Source: Bacteroidetes bacterium UBA1952 (GTDB lineage: Bacteria; Bacteroidota; Bacteroidia; Chitinophagales; Chitinophagaceae). From it: a stretch of DNA of 7,068 bases. Numbering within the stretch: the stretch's first letter is position 1; every line of letters begins with the position of its first letter. The stretch lies in NCBI GenBank assembly GCA_002336725.1, contig DDEO01000101.1, forward strand, positions 1-7,068. The letters are read 5' to 3'. Under the pieces are notes generated by a model that did no database searches, had not been told where the DNA came from, and saw only the letters and a list, made by a program, of their open reading frames with translations. A program made the translations under genes and the position numbers. Shown piece by piece: positions 1 to 6,917 of this stretch.

Positions 1-134
1 GTCGGATTATGGGGCAGGCTGTGCCTGCTGTAAAATGCGGGATGCCGAACGCGGCGGGTGCATTTCCGGAAATCTTTCCCCGGCCCTGTCTGCCGCAGAT
101 AAAACTTTAAGAAATATTCCAGCGGCAATGGTTG

Positions 135-142
135 TAATTTTG
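135..142 (+). promoter_or_regulatory. Candidate -7 promoter box for the PorW/SprE-like gene
   Basis: TAATTTTG is an exact match to the Bacteroidota -7 consensus TAnnTTTG. Transcription would begin near 147-150, giving a leader of about 80 nt before the GTG start at 228. I find no TTG at the expected -33 distance, so support rests on the -7 box alone. The box also overlaps the in-frame stop (TAA, 135-137) that bounds the coding frame upstream. Confidence 0.45.
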
Positions 143-227
143 GAACAATCCCCGAACTTTTAATGCTGCTGCGTGGTTTTTTAATACCCTTACAAGATTT
201 TTCTTTGCAGCACGTTTTCCTTTTTCT

Positions 228-3200
228 GTGAGCTGCTCCCGTTTTCGATTTCTCCCTTTCGCGCTGTCTTTTCTACTGCTGTTGGCAGTACAGTTTTTCT
301 GTGCGCCGGATGCCCATGCGCAAAACGCCCGCACGTCTGTCGACGCTGCCCGCCAAGCCAATGCTGCCCGCGTGGATTCTATGCGCCAGGCCAATGCTGC
401 CCGTATGGATTCCATCAAAACGGCGCGTGAAGCGGCTTCCCGGCTTTTTAAGGAAACCCAAAAGCGCCGCACCGACTCGCTGACGGCCCTGCGCAAATAC
501 CGCGAAAGCAAACGCTATACAGATAGTGTGGCCCGCACCCGCCAACAGCGTGCCGACTCCTTCCGGGCCGTTCAACGCGCCCGTATTGACTCTGCAACCG
601 CCGTGCGCAACCAGGGGCGGGATTCTACCATTGCCGTCCGCAATGCCGCGATTTCGGACCTGCGCGCCGCGCAAAAGAAACGCTCCGATTCGGTGGCCGC
701 CATCCGCAAATACCGCGAAAGCAAACGCTATGCCGATAGTGTGGCCGTCATTCGCAAGGTGCGCACCGATAGCCTGCAGGCCGCCCGAAAAACCTTCGCC
801 GACAGCGCCCGCGCCAGCCGCAAAGCCATTGCCGCAGAAATGGCCGCCGTCCGCAAGAAAACCACCGATAGCCTCAACGCCATCCGCAAACACACCACCG
901 ACAGCCTCGCCGCCATTCGCAAGCAGCGCACCGACTCGCTGACGGCCATCCGAACGGCCAAAGAGAAAGCGTCGAAGGATAAAGAGAAGGCGAAGGAGAA
1001 AAAACTGGAACTGGCCCTGAACATCAAAATTGCCAAAAAACGGGAGAAATGGAGCAATGAATCGATGCTGCAAAAGCGCTGGGGCGTGCCGCGAAAGCAA
1101 ATCCAAAACCTGTTCACGCACTACAACTATTATTATAACGCCAACCGCAAGATGCAGGAGGCCGAGGCCAATATGCTGCGCGTGAAAAAGGACAATTACG
1201 ACAAGCCGCTCGACCTTTTTCCCTTCAACCCCGATACCGATTCCACACTGCTGCTCGCCGATATGGACTCGATTGTCCAGAAGACCTCCGTCGGCATCCA
1301 AATCCACGACCCGCGTACCGACTGGGCCGATGAGTTGTATCTGCTCCTGGGACAGGCCTATTATTACAAGGGCAATTACGACAACGCCGCTATTGCCTTC
1401 CGCTACGTCATTAGTCTGCGGGAGTTAAAAAAGAAAGAAGAAGCCCGCCGCAAAGGCTATGTAACGCCACGTGGCAAAACACCTTCTATCCTGCAAGACG
1501 AGAAGAAATCGGCGCTCGATTTCCTTAAACACCAATCGGTGCACAACGACGCGCTGCTGTGGCTATCGCGCACCTATGCCCAGACGGGCCGCTACGGCGA
1601 GGCCGAATCCATCCTCGATCTGCTGGTGAACGACCCCAACTTTCCGGAATCGCTGCGCGGGCGCTATTCCGTGGAACTGGCCAATCTGGCATTGAAAACC
1701 AAAAAATACCACGAAGCGCCTGAGGCCCTTCTGGCTATTGCCGACGATAAAAAAATTCCCGGCTGGCAACGGCAGCGGGCCGCCTATCTGGCCGGTCAGC
1801 TCCTGCAGCAAGACGGCAAATACAACGAAGCCGCAGGTGCCTTCGCAAAAGTGGTGGACCTCAACCCGCGTATTGAAATGGATTTTCAGGCGCGTAAAAA
1901 TGCCGCTTACAGCGTAATGGCTTCCGGAAAACCATCCGAAGAAACGGTGGCTTCGCTGCGCAAAATGCTCAAAGACAGCAAATATGCGCCCTATTACGAG
2001 CAGATTTATTATGTGCTGGGCAGGGTGTCGGCCAATTCCGGAAACCGAACGCTGGCCATCGAATATCTCACCCAGAGCCTGCGCACTGCTAAGACTACGC
2101 GTCCGCAGCGGGCGCTTTCTTTCCTGGCGCTGGGCGATGTGTATTATGCCGATGGCCTCTACAATCCGGCCCAAAGCGCCTACGACAGCGCGGCTTTTCT
2201 GGCCGGAAAAGACGCTACGAAAGCACCCTTTGATGTGGCGGCCCAACGCGCCAAATCGCTGGCCTCCGTGGCCGGCCCGGCGCGTCTGGTAGCCGCGCAG
2301 GACAGCCTGCTGGCGCTTTCCAACAAGAGTGAAAAAGAGCAACGGGCCGTCGTGCGCAAATATCTTAAATACCTTTCTTCCCTAAAAACCGATTCGCTGA
2401 ACCGCAACGACAACAATACGATGGCGCTGCCTACCAACGACGGCAACAATATGGGCGGCGGCGAAAACGGCTGGTATTTCTCCTCGGCTACGACGCTCCA
2501 GCAGGGCTACACCGACTTCCGGCGCAAATGGGGCAACCGCACCCTGACCGACAACTGGCGGCGCGCTTCGGCCAATGTCATGAGCCTGGCCGGTGCTGGC
2601 CCCGACGGCCAACCGCTGAACCCGGCTGCTAATGTGGACACCGTTTCCGGAAAAGAAGACGCTGCCACAGCCGGAATGCCAACCGAAGAAAGCCTGCTGG
2701 CGCAAATCCCTAAAACCGAAGCGGAGCGCGAGGCGGTCCGGCGGCGTTTGCAGCAATCCATGCTGGCGCTGGCAACAGCCTACACCAACGATGTGCAGGA
2801 TTATCCCCGCGCCATGAAGGTGCTCGATGATATGGATCGCCGCTTTCCGGAATCGCAGTCGCCCGATGAGACGCTTTACCTGGGGTATCTGGTTTACCTG
2901 CGCCAGAACCAGATAGAGCGCGCCCAGATGCTTTCGCAGCAATTATTGGAAAAATATCCCCGCAGCCGGTTTGCCGCTTTGGTACGTCCCTCAGACGATG
3001 CTGCCGGCCCGCTGATGACGAGCGCCGTAGAGTCTAATTCTTATTATGAAGATACCTACAACCTGGTGCAGCGCCGCGCCTTTGCCGATGCCCTGCGCCG
3101 CAGCCGCGACGGACAACAACGCTGGCCCGACCCGCGCATCAACGAACGCTTTCGGATATTAGAGATTATGGCCCTGAGCGGAAATAAGGAATACCACGTG

Positions 3201-3779
3201 GCCGACTCGATGGTTGGAAAATTCATCACCACAACGGCCAACGACTCGCTGCGAAGCTGGGCGCAGGCACTTCAGGATTTCATCCGGCAGGAAAAAGCGA
3301 AAGATACCGCACGCCCTACCGCTAGCACGACCCCAATGCCGGGGGCCATTTCCGGAAATCGTCTGTCGGGTGCTGCCGATTCTGCCGGTGTTGCTGCGCC
3401 TTTAGTGCCTGCTGCCTATAGCTACAAGCCCGCGAAGCCCCATGCTTTTGCCTTTGTGTTTTCCCGGATGGAAGCCCGCGTAATGGGCCTCAAAGCCGGA
3501 TTGGGCGATATGAACGCACTGCGTTTTTCGGGCGAAAACCTCATTACCAGCGTTCAAAACCTGCCCGGTGGTGGTGGAATCATTTTGGTTCAGGGCTTCC
3601 CGACGGCGCAGAAGGCCAGGGCCTACGAACAGACTTTTAAAAATACCAGTGTGCTGATGCGGGAGTTCAAAGCCAACGAGCGCAAGACCCTGCTGATTTC
3701 GGAAGAGAACCTGCGCAAACTGAACGCTGACGGCGATTTGGCGGCTTACGAGGCGTTTTATGGGCGCAACTACCGATAG
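228..3779 (+). CDS. sprE: PorW/SprE-like type IX secretion/gliding tetratricopeptide protein
   Basis: Large secreted TPR protein, 1183 residues. The family (PorW in Porphyromonas, SprE in Flavobacterium) is a periplasmic part of the type IX secretion system, thought to link the PorK/N ring to the outer-membrane translocon. Residues 1-31 form a signal peptide ending AHA|QN; no lipobox surrounds Cys25, although family members are usually lipoproteins. Residues about 36-243 are an 11-residue Arg/Asp-Ser repeat rod. Family signatures follow: HYNYYYNA (298-305), a first TPR block from DWADELYLLLGQAYY (365) to about 680, a WYF...GNRTL.DNWRR segment (749-780), further TPR-like helices (845-1020), a low-complexity linker (1026-1070), and a C-terminal alpha/beta domain ending YEAFYGRNYR. 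GTG at 228 is forced: no ATG/GTG/TTG lies in frame back to the stop at 135, and no Shine-Dalgarno is visible. It is longer than known homologues (about 600-900 residues, from memory), mainly through the rod. TPR and secretion are certain; the PorW/SprE assignment is probable. Confidence 0.8.
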   Translation: MSCSRFRFLPFALSFLLLLAVQFFCAPDAHAQNARTSVDAARQANAARVDSMRQANAARMDSIKTAREAASRLFKETQKRRTDSLTALRKYRESKRYTDSVARTRQQRADSFRAVQRARIDSATAVRNQGRDSTIAVRNAAISDLRAAQKKRSDSVAAIRKYRESKRYADSVAVIRKVRTDSLQAARKTFADSARASRKAIAAEMAAVRKKTTDSLNAIRKHTTDSLAAIRKQRTDSLTAIRTAKEKASKDKEKAKEKKLELALNIKIAKKREKWSNESMLQKRWGVPRKQIQNLFTHYNYYYNANRKMQEAEANMLRVKKDNYDKPLDLFPFNPDTDSTLLLADMDSIVQKTSVGIQIHDPRTDWADELYLLLGQAYYYKGNYDNAAIAFRYVISLRELKKKEEARRKGYVTPRGKTPSILQDEKKSALDFLKHQSVHNDALLWLSRTYAQTGRYGEAESILDLLVNDPNFPESLRGRYSVELANLALKTKKYHEAPEALLAIADDKKIPGWQRQRAAYLAGQLLQQDGKYNEAAGAFAKVVDLNPRIEMDFQARKNAAYSVMASGKPSEETVASLRKMLKDSKYAPYYEQIYYVLGRVSANSGNRTLAIEYLTQSLRTAKTTRPQRALSFLALGDVYYADGLYNPAQSAYDSAAFLAGKDATKAPFDVAAQRAKSLASVAGPARLVAAQDSLLALSNKSEKEQRAVVRKYLKYLSSLKTDSLNRNDNNTMALPTNDGNNMGGGENGWYFSSATTLQQGYTDFRRKWGNRTLTDNWRRASANVMSLAGAGPDGQPLNPAANVDTVSGKEDAATAGMPTEESLLAQIPKTEAEREAVRRRLQQSMLALATAYTNDVQDYPRAMKVLDDMDRRFPESQSPDETLYLGYLVYLRQNQIERAQMLSQQLLEKYPRSRFAALVRPSDDAAGPLMTSAVESNSYYEDTYNLVQRRAFADALRRSRDGQQRWPDPRINERFRILEIMALSGNKEYHVADSMVGKFITTTANDSLRSWAQALQDFIRQEKAKDTARPTASTTPMPGAISGNRLSGAADSAGVAAPLVPAAYSYKPAKPHAFAFVFSRMEARVMGLKAGLGDMNALRFSGENLITSVQNLPGGGGIILVQGFPTAQKARAYEQTFKNTSVLMREFKANERKTLLISEENLRKLNADGDLAAYEAFYGRNYR
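375..960 (+). repeat. Hendecad (33-bp) coding repeat: Asp-Ser/Arg rod
   Basis: The encoded protein carries 14 Asp-Ser motifs between D50 and D236. Spacings are 11 or 22 residues throughout, except two of 16 where the same segment KYRESKRY[TA]DSVA occurs. Typical unit: TDSLxAIRKxx. At DNA level, 492-533 and 705-746 agree at 40 of 42 positions (213 bp apart), and 468-488 is identical to 927-947 (21 bp, 459 bp apart). Eleven-residue periodicity predicts a long, nearly straight helix or hendecad coiled coil. Near-identical DNA suggests growth by internal duplication, and such tracts can change copy number. Confidence 0.85.
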
Positions 3780-4145
3780 TAAATAAATATAAATAATACC
3801 ATGTGATCACCTAAATCCTGCATATCGGAATCCTCGGAAACCCTTGCTGCGTAAGGTGCGGAGCCGGAATTTTTATGTAAGAAGGAGCCGATGTATCGGG
3901 ATAAATACATTGCAGACAGCTGCTTTCATCAGGATAGTGTCCTGCGGAGATTTGTACTGTAATATTTATTATGTAAAATAAAAGATGATGATGTGAATGA
4001 AACTTCCGATTCAGACGGAAGACAGGCGCTGAATGTCCTCAAAAAACGATGGGCAGGGAAAGGATAAGAAACGAAAGGCAGGCCGTTCCGGGGAAAACAC
4101 AGGGGCAGAATGCCCTGAAAAAACGTTTTTTGCCGCTTTTTAAAT
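3780..4145. other. Convergent intergenic region, AT-rich, no gene seen
   Basis: This is 366 nt between the converging PorW/SprE-like and cysteine desulfurase genes. It is visibly richer in A/T than its flanks and contains no convincing coding sequence, tRNA or rRNA. It holds several short perfect inverted repeats: ATGTAT/ATACAT (3891-3910), GCAG/CTGC (3912-3923), CAGGA/TCCTG (3930-3944), CTTCCG/CGGAAG (4003-4021) and GGGCA/TGCCC (4103-4115). The last is followed by AAAAAACGTTTTTT. Whether the left part makes a structured RNA or is decayed sequence cannot be told from one copy. Confidence 0.6.
4102..4131. terminator. Possible bidirectional terminator between convergent genes
   Basis: A hairpin GGGCA-GAA-TGCCC (4103-4115, plus a G-T closing pair) is followed by the 14-bp palindrome AAAAAACGTTTTTT (4118-4131), so a T-run lies downstream on the + strand. 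On the - strand the palindrome gives TTTTTT just after its A-run, 15 nt past the desulfurase stop. Position between two gene ends fits. The stem is short and the T-run is not immediately adjacent to it, so this is a candidate only. Confidence 0.35.
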
Positions 4146-5282
4146 CTATAAAAGCTCCTTCAGCTTTTCCACCACGAGGTCTATTTCTTCGCTCGTGTTG
4201 TGGCGGCAGAAGGAAAAACGCACCGGAATCATTTCTTCTGATTGACCGTTATGGAGTGCTTTAATAACATGGCTCACCGAGCTTGCGCCGCTGCTACAGG
4301 CAGAGCCGCCGCTCACGCACACACCCGCCATATCGAGCGCAAAAAGGAGCATTTCCGATTTGGCCGTCCTGGGAAAAGAAACGTTCAGCACCGTGTAAAG
4401 CCGGCTTTCGCCTTCTTCGCCGTTGCAGCGCAAACCGGAAATTTCCGCCGTCAGTTTCCGGCACAGATAATCGCGCAGTTCCCGGATTTTTTGCGAATCT
4501 TCCTCGTAGCGGGCCATCGCCAGTTCCAGTGCTTTGGCAAAGCCCACAATGCCATATAGGTTTTCGGTTCCGGCCCGCATATTCCGTTCCTGCGCACCGC
4601 CGTGGAGCAGCGGTTTCGCCTGCACATTCTCATTCACATACAAAATGCCCACGCCTTTTGGCCCGTGGAATTTATGCCCCGCGCCGGAAGCGAAATGCAC
4701 CTTCAGCTTGCTAAAATCAATCGGGTAGTGGCCGATAGTCTGCACCATATCGCAGTGGAAAATAGCGCCGTAAGTCTCACATAATTCGCAAACATCTGCA
4801 ACCGGCAGCAGGTTGCCGATTTCGTTGTTGGCGTGCATCAGCGTTACCAGCGTCTTGTCTTCAGAAGCGGCCAGCAGGCTTTCCAGATGTTCCAGATCTA
4901 CATGGCCATTCGGCAGGATGCGCACCATCAGCAAAGGCAGATTCCGTTCTTTGGCAATAGCCTCGGTGGCGTGCATCGTAGCATGATGCTCAATCGGCGA
5001 GGTGATAATGCGCTTGCAACCCAGGTCGCGCACGGCGGCCACAATCGCTGCGTTAGAGCTTTCCGTTCCGCCCGATGTAAAGAAGATTTCCCCCGGCTTG
5101 CAGCCCAGCAATTTTGCCACACTTTTGCGTGCCGCCTCAACACCCATCTTCGACTCCCGCCCGTAAGAATATACCGAGGAAGGATTGCCAAAACGCTCGG
5201 TCAGATAAGGCATCATGGCTTCCAGCACTTCCGGATCAAGGGCGGTCGTGGCAGCATTGTCAAAGTAAATTCGTTGTTTCAT
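4146..5282 (-). CDS. Cysteine desulfurase (NifS/IscS type, PLP-dependent)
   Basis: Complete 378-residue enzyme converting L-cysteine to L-alanine and passing the sulfur, as a persulfide, to Fe-S cluster assembly or thiolation acceptors in the cytoplasm. Visible features: N-terminal YFDNAATT (6-13); SGGTESSN (70-77), which contacts PLP phosphate; EHH (98-100) with the PLP-stacking His; HANNEIG (150-156); HCDMVQ (176-181) with the cofactor-binding Asp178 and Gln181; the Schiff-base lysine K204 in GHKFHGPKG; RAGTEN (236-241); and catalytic Cys329 in SGGSACSSG. All expected catalytic residues are present. It stops soon after the HNTSEEID motif, so the longer C-terminal tail used by E. coli IscS to bind IscU is missing. 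ATG at 5282 gives the normal N-terminus. The gene stands alone: no iscU, suf or other Fe-S genes are adjacent, so its acceptor is unknown. NifS versus IscS naming cannot be settled here. Confidence 0.95.
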   Translation of the reverse strand: MKQRIYFDNAATTALDPEVLEAMMPYLTERFGNPSSVYSYGRESKMGVEAARKSVAKLLGCKPGEIFFTSGGTESSNAAIVAAVRDLGCKRIITSPIEHHATMHATEAIAKERNLPLLMVRILPNGHVDLEHLESLLAASEDKTLVTLMHANNEIGNLLPVADVCELCETYGAIFHCDMVQTIGHYPIDFSKLKVHFASGAGHKFHGPKGVGILYVNENVQAKPLLHGGAQERNMRAGTENLYGIVGFAKALELAMARYEEDSQKIRELRDYLCRKLTAEISGLRCNGEEGESRLYTVLNVSFPRTAKSEMLLFALDMAGVCVSGGSACSSGASSVSHVIKALHNGQSEEMIPVRFSFCRHNTSEEIDLVVEKLKELL

Positions 5283-5306
5283 CTACAAATGGGGGGAAAT
5301 GGGATG

Positions 5307-5314
5307 CAAAATTA
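5307..5314 (-). promoter_or_regulatory. Candidate -7 box for the cysteine desulfurase
   Basis: Read on the - strand the sequence is TAATTTTG, an exact TAnnTTTG match and the same octamer as ahead of the first gene. Transcription would begin near 5300-5302, giving a leader of about 18-20 nt before ATG at 5282. No TTG is seen at the -33 distance. The leader has no purine-rich Shine-Dalgarno, as is usual in this phylum. Confidence 0.45.
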
Positions 5315-5483
5315 AGAAATGAAGCAGGAACGGGTAGGACTTTGCCGCGATAATTTCGGTTGCTGTCGGGCGATCCCGCGCCCTGCGCCTCGCTCTGAGG
5401 GGAGAAATTTCCGGAAATAAGCGCCCCGTTTCGCCTGCTTCAAAGCCCGAACCCGCGCACGAGCGTGCCTTTTTACGGATGCC

Positions 5484-5491
5484 TACCTTCG
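5484..5491 (+). promoter_or_regulatory. Candidate -7 box for the flavoprotein gene
   Basis: TACCTTCG matches TAnnTTTG with one change (C for the sixth base). It would start transcription near 5496-5499, about 30 nt before the TTG start at 5529. No -33 TTG is visible. The hairpin-like GCACG-AG-CGTGC-CTTTTT lies just upstream (5457-5474) and would overlap the polymerase footprint. Confidence 0.35.
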
Positions 5492-5528
5492 CGCCGCTTT
5501 TCGGAGTGCTTCCAAACGACGTTTTTGA

Positions 5529-6743
5529 TTGAAACAAATAGCCATTATAGGTGCCGGCGCTGCCGGTTGCTTTGCTGCGGCCAACCTGCCCGCCTCTGAT
5601 GCTTATCAGGTTACGATTTATGAGAAGAGCGGCAAGGCGCTCCAGAAAGTGCGGGCTTCGGGAGGCGGGCGCTGCAATGTAACGCACCATCTTTTCGACA
5701 TCAACGCGCTGGTGGAAAAATATCCGCGTGGCAGTCGCTGGCTCAAAAAAACGCTCTATCGCTTTGGCCCGCAGCAAACGATTGCGTGGTTTCGGGAGCG
5801 GGGCGTGGCCCTCAAGACGGAAGCAGACGGGCGGATGTTCCCCACCACCGATTCTTCTGAAACCATTGCCGCTGCCATCTGGGATGCCGCGCTGCAAAAC
5901 GGCACAAAAATTCAGTTTCATCACCGCCTCGAAAGCCTGCAAAAAGACGGCGAAAAATGGGTGCTTGATTTTGGCGCAAAAGGCGCTGTTCGGGCCGACG
6001 CAGTCGTGATAACCACCGGCGGCAGTCCGCAGGCATTGGGTTTTGAGATGCTGCGCAAACTGGGGCATCGCATTGAGTCGCCCGTGCCGTCGCTGTTTAC
6101 CTTCAATATGGCTGCCAACCCGATAACGTCGCTCATGGGTGTGGCGGTGCCGGAAGCGCGGGTGCGGATTTCCGGAACGAAGCTGGAGGAGCGCGGCCCG
6201 CTGCTAATCACCCATTGGGGCATGAGCGGCCCGGCCATTTTACGAGCTTCTGCCTGGGGCGCACGCGAGCTGGCAAAGCGCAATTATCAGTTTGGAATCC
6301 TGATCAACTGGCTTCCTGAATACGACGAGGAAACGCTGAAAACGGCGTTCGCGTCTTTGCGACAACAGCAGGGAAAGCAGCCGGTTTCCGGAAAAAATCC
6401 TTTTCAACTGCCCAAACGGCTCTGGCAGCACTTTCTGGAAAGCTGCGGGGGGGCGGAAACGGTTCTGTGGGGAAACCTGCCTGCGGCGCAGCAACGAAAA
6501 CTGCTCGAAAAACTCCTGCGCGATGCCTATCCGGTTTCCGGAAAAACGACTTTCAAGGAAGAGTTTGTAACCTGCGGCGGCATTGCCCTGCAGGAAGTTA
6601 GCCCCGAAACGCTGGAAAGCCGGCTGCATTCCGGACTCTACTTTGCCGGCGAAGTGCTGGACGTGGACGGCATTACCGGCGGCTTCAACTTTCAGCACGC
6701 CTGGGCCAGCGCCTGGATAGCCGCGCAGGCCATTGCGGGTTGA
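5529..6743 (+). CDS. BaiN/RdsA (HI0933/YhiN) family FAD-dependent oxidoreductase
   Basis: Complete 404-residue flavoprotein, close to the family's usual length of about 400. Visible features: the dinucleotide-binding motif IIGAGAAG (6-13); family signature SGGGRCNVTH (44-53); TTGG (162-165) of the second FAD contact; SPVPSLFTF (184-192); THWGMSGPAILRASA (228-242); and the C-terminal block from VTCGGIALQEV through GLYFAGEVLDVDGITGGFNFQHAW (347-392), the family's strongest hallmark. The family holds several activities: BaiN acts in bile-acid dehydroxylation, and E. coli YhiN was reported (recalled, not checked) as RdsA, which makes dihydrouridine in 23S rRNA. rRNA dihydrouridylation is the likelier role for a housekeeping copy, by inference only. 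The TTG start is forced: TGA at 5526-5528 directly precedes it in frame, and any later start would remove the FAD-binding loop. No Shine-Dalgarno is evident. Confidence 0.93.
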   Translation: MKQIAIIGAGAAGCFAAANLPASDAYQVTIYEKSGKALQKVRASGGGRCNVTHHLFDINALVEKYPRGSRWLKKTLYRFGPQQTIAWFRERGVALKTEADGRMFPTTDSSETIAAAIWDAALQNGTKIQFHHRLESLQKDGEKWVLDFGAKGAVRADAVVITTGGSPQALGFEMLRKLGHRIESPVPSLFTFNMAANPITSLMGVAVPEARVRISGTKLEERGPLLITHWGMSGPAILRASAWGARELAKRNYQFGILINWLPEYDEETLKTAFASLRQQQGKQPVSGKNPFQLPKRLWQHFLESCGGAETVLWGNLPAAQQRKLLEKLLRDAYPVSGKTTFKEEFVTCGGIALQEVSPETLESRLHSGLYFAGEVLDVDGITGGFNFQHAWASAWIAAQAIAG

Positions 6744-6828
6744 TTGGACATCGCCTTCGGCGAAATTGGACGGCTAAAGCCATTGGAGAATTGGACATCG
6801 CCTTCGGCGAAATTGGAAAATTGGACAT
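6743..6828. repeat. ATTGGA/hairpin intergenic repeat array
   Basis: Two exact 28-bp direct copies (6743-6770 and 6790-6817, 47 bp apart) each contain the hairpin TCGCC-TTC-GGCGA flanked by ATTGGA on both sides. A truncated third copy, ATTGGACAT, follows at 6820-6828. In all, ATTGGA occurs six times (6743, 6765, 6782, 6790, 6812, 6820). Between the copies lies GGCT-AA-AGCC. The first copy overlaps the last base of the flavoprotein stop codon. The hairpins could end transcription or protect the 3' end, but no T-run follows them. Confidence 0.85.
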
Positions 6829-6889
6829 TTCTGCGGGCATTGCCATAAAACCGAATCAACTCCTAAACCTTATTTCGCATCATAAACGC

Positions 6890-6917
6890 ATTGAGCATTG
6901 AGTATTGAGCATTGAGC
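6890..6917. repeat. Four tandem 7-bp repeats (ATTGAGC/T)
   Basis: Four consecutive heptamers, ATTGAGC, ATTGAGT, ATTGAGC and ATTGAGC, start at 6890, 6897, 6904 and 6911. Each contains a TTG, the -33 promoter element of Bacteroidota. The third copy's TTG (6905-6907) is spaced 20 nt from the -7 box at 6928, so the array is built into the promoter of the next gene. Confidence 0.9.

Larger units (their letters stand above)
64..6543. repeat. Dispersed TTCCGGAA palindrome, 11 copies
   Basis: The octamer palindrome TTCCGGAA begins at 64, 1642, 1922, 2036, 2645, 2845, 3350, 5409, 6170, 6386 and 6536. Three copies extend to the 12-bp palindrome ATTTCCGGAAAT (62-73, 3348-3359, 5407-5418) and three more to TTTCCGGAAA. 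Two are intergenic, six lie in the PorW/SprE-like gene and three in the flavoprotein gene; the desulfurase gene has none. The individual sites are certain; treating them as a functional family is inference. Confidence 0.75.

Noticed and set aside
14..28. Inverted repeat GCAGGC-TGT-GCCTGC near the left edge
   Set aside because: It is a good 6-bp stem but lacks a T-run and has no gene end visible beside it, so no role can be assigned.
2..163. 53-codon frame open from the window edge to TAA at 161
   Set aside because: It could be the tail of an upstream gene, but the translation matches nothing I know, two other frames are also partly open, and its end overlaps the candidate promoter of the next gene.
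273..1307. 344-residue open frame on the - strand opposite the first gene
   Set aside because: It lies opposite the 11-residue-repeat coding region, whose repeated codons happen to avoid antisense stops. Its translation is low-complexity and has no family motif, while the + strand frame has a signal peptide and TPR signatures.
3891..3962. 23-codon ORF with AGGAG 3 nt upstream
   Set aside because: The spacing is too short for a normal ribosome site, the peptide is featureless, and its start codon lies in an inverted repeat.
4833..5315. 160-residue open frame on the + strand
   Set aside because: It is a shadow of the cysteine desulfurase gene, which has all its catalytic motifs in the opposite frame.
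5457..5474. Terminator-like GCACG-AG-CGTGC-CTTTTT
   Set aside because: The loop would be only 2 nt, or the stem only 4 bp, and no gene ends upstream of it on this strand; it sits in a divergent promoter region.
5283..6068. 261-residue open frame on the - strand
   Set aside because: It covers the divergent promoter region and the first half of the flavoprotein gene, has no recognisable motif, and conflicts with a gene bearing clear FAD signatures.
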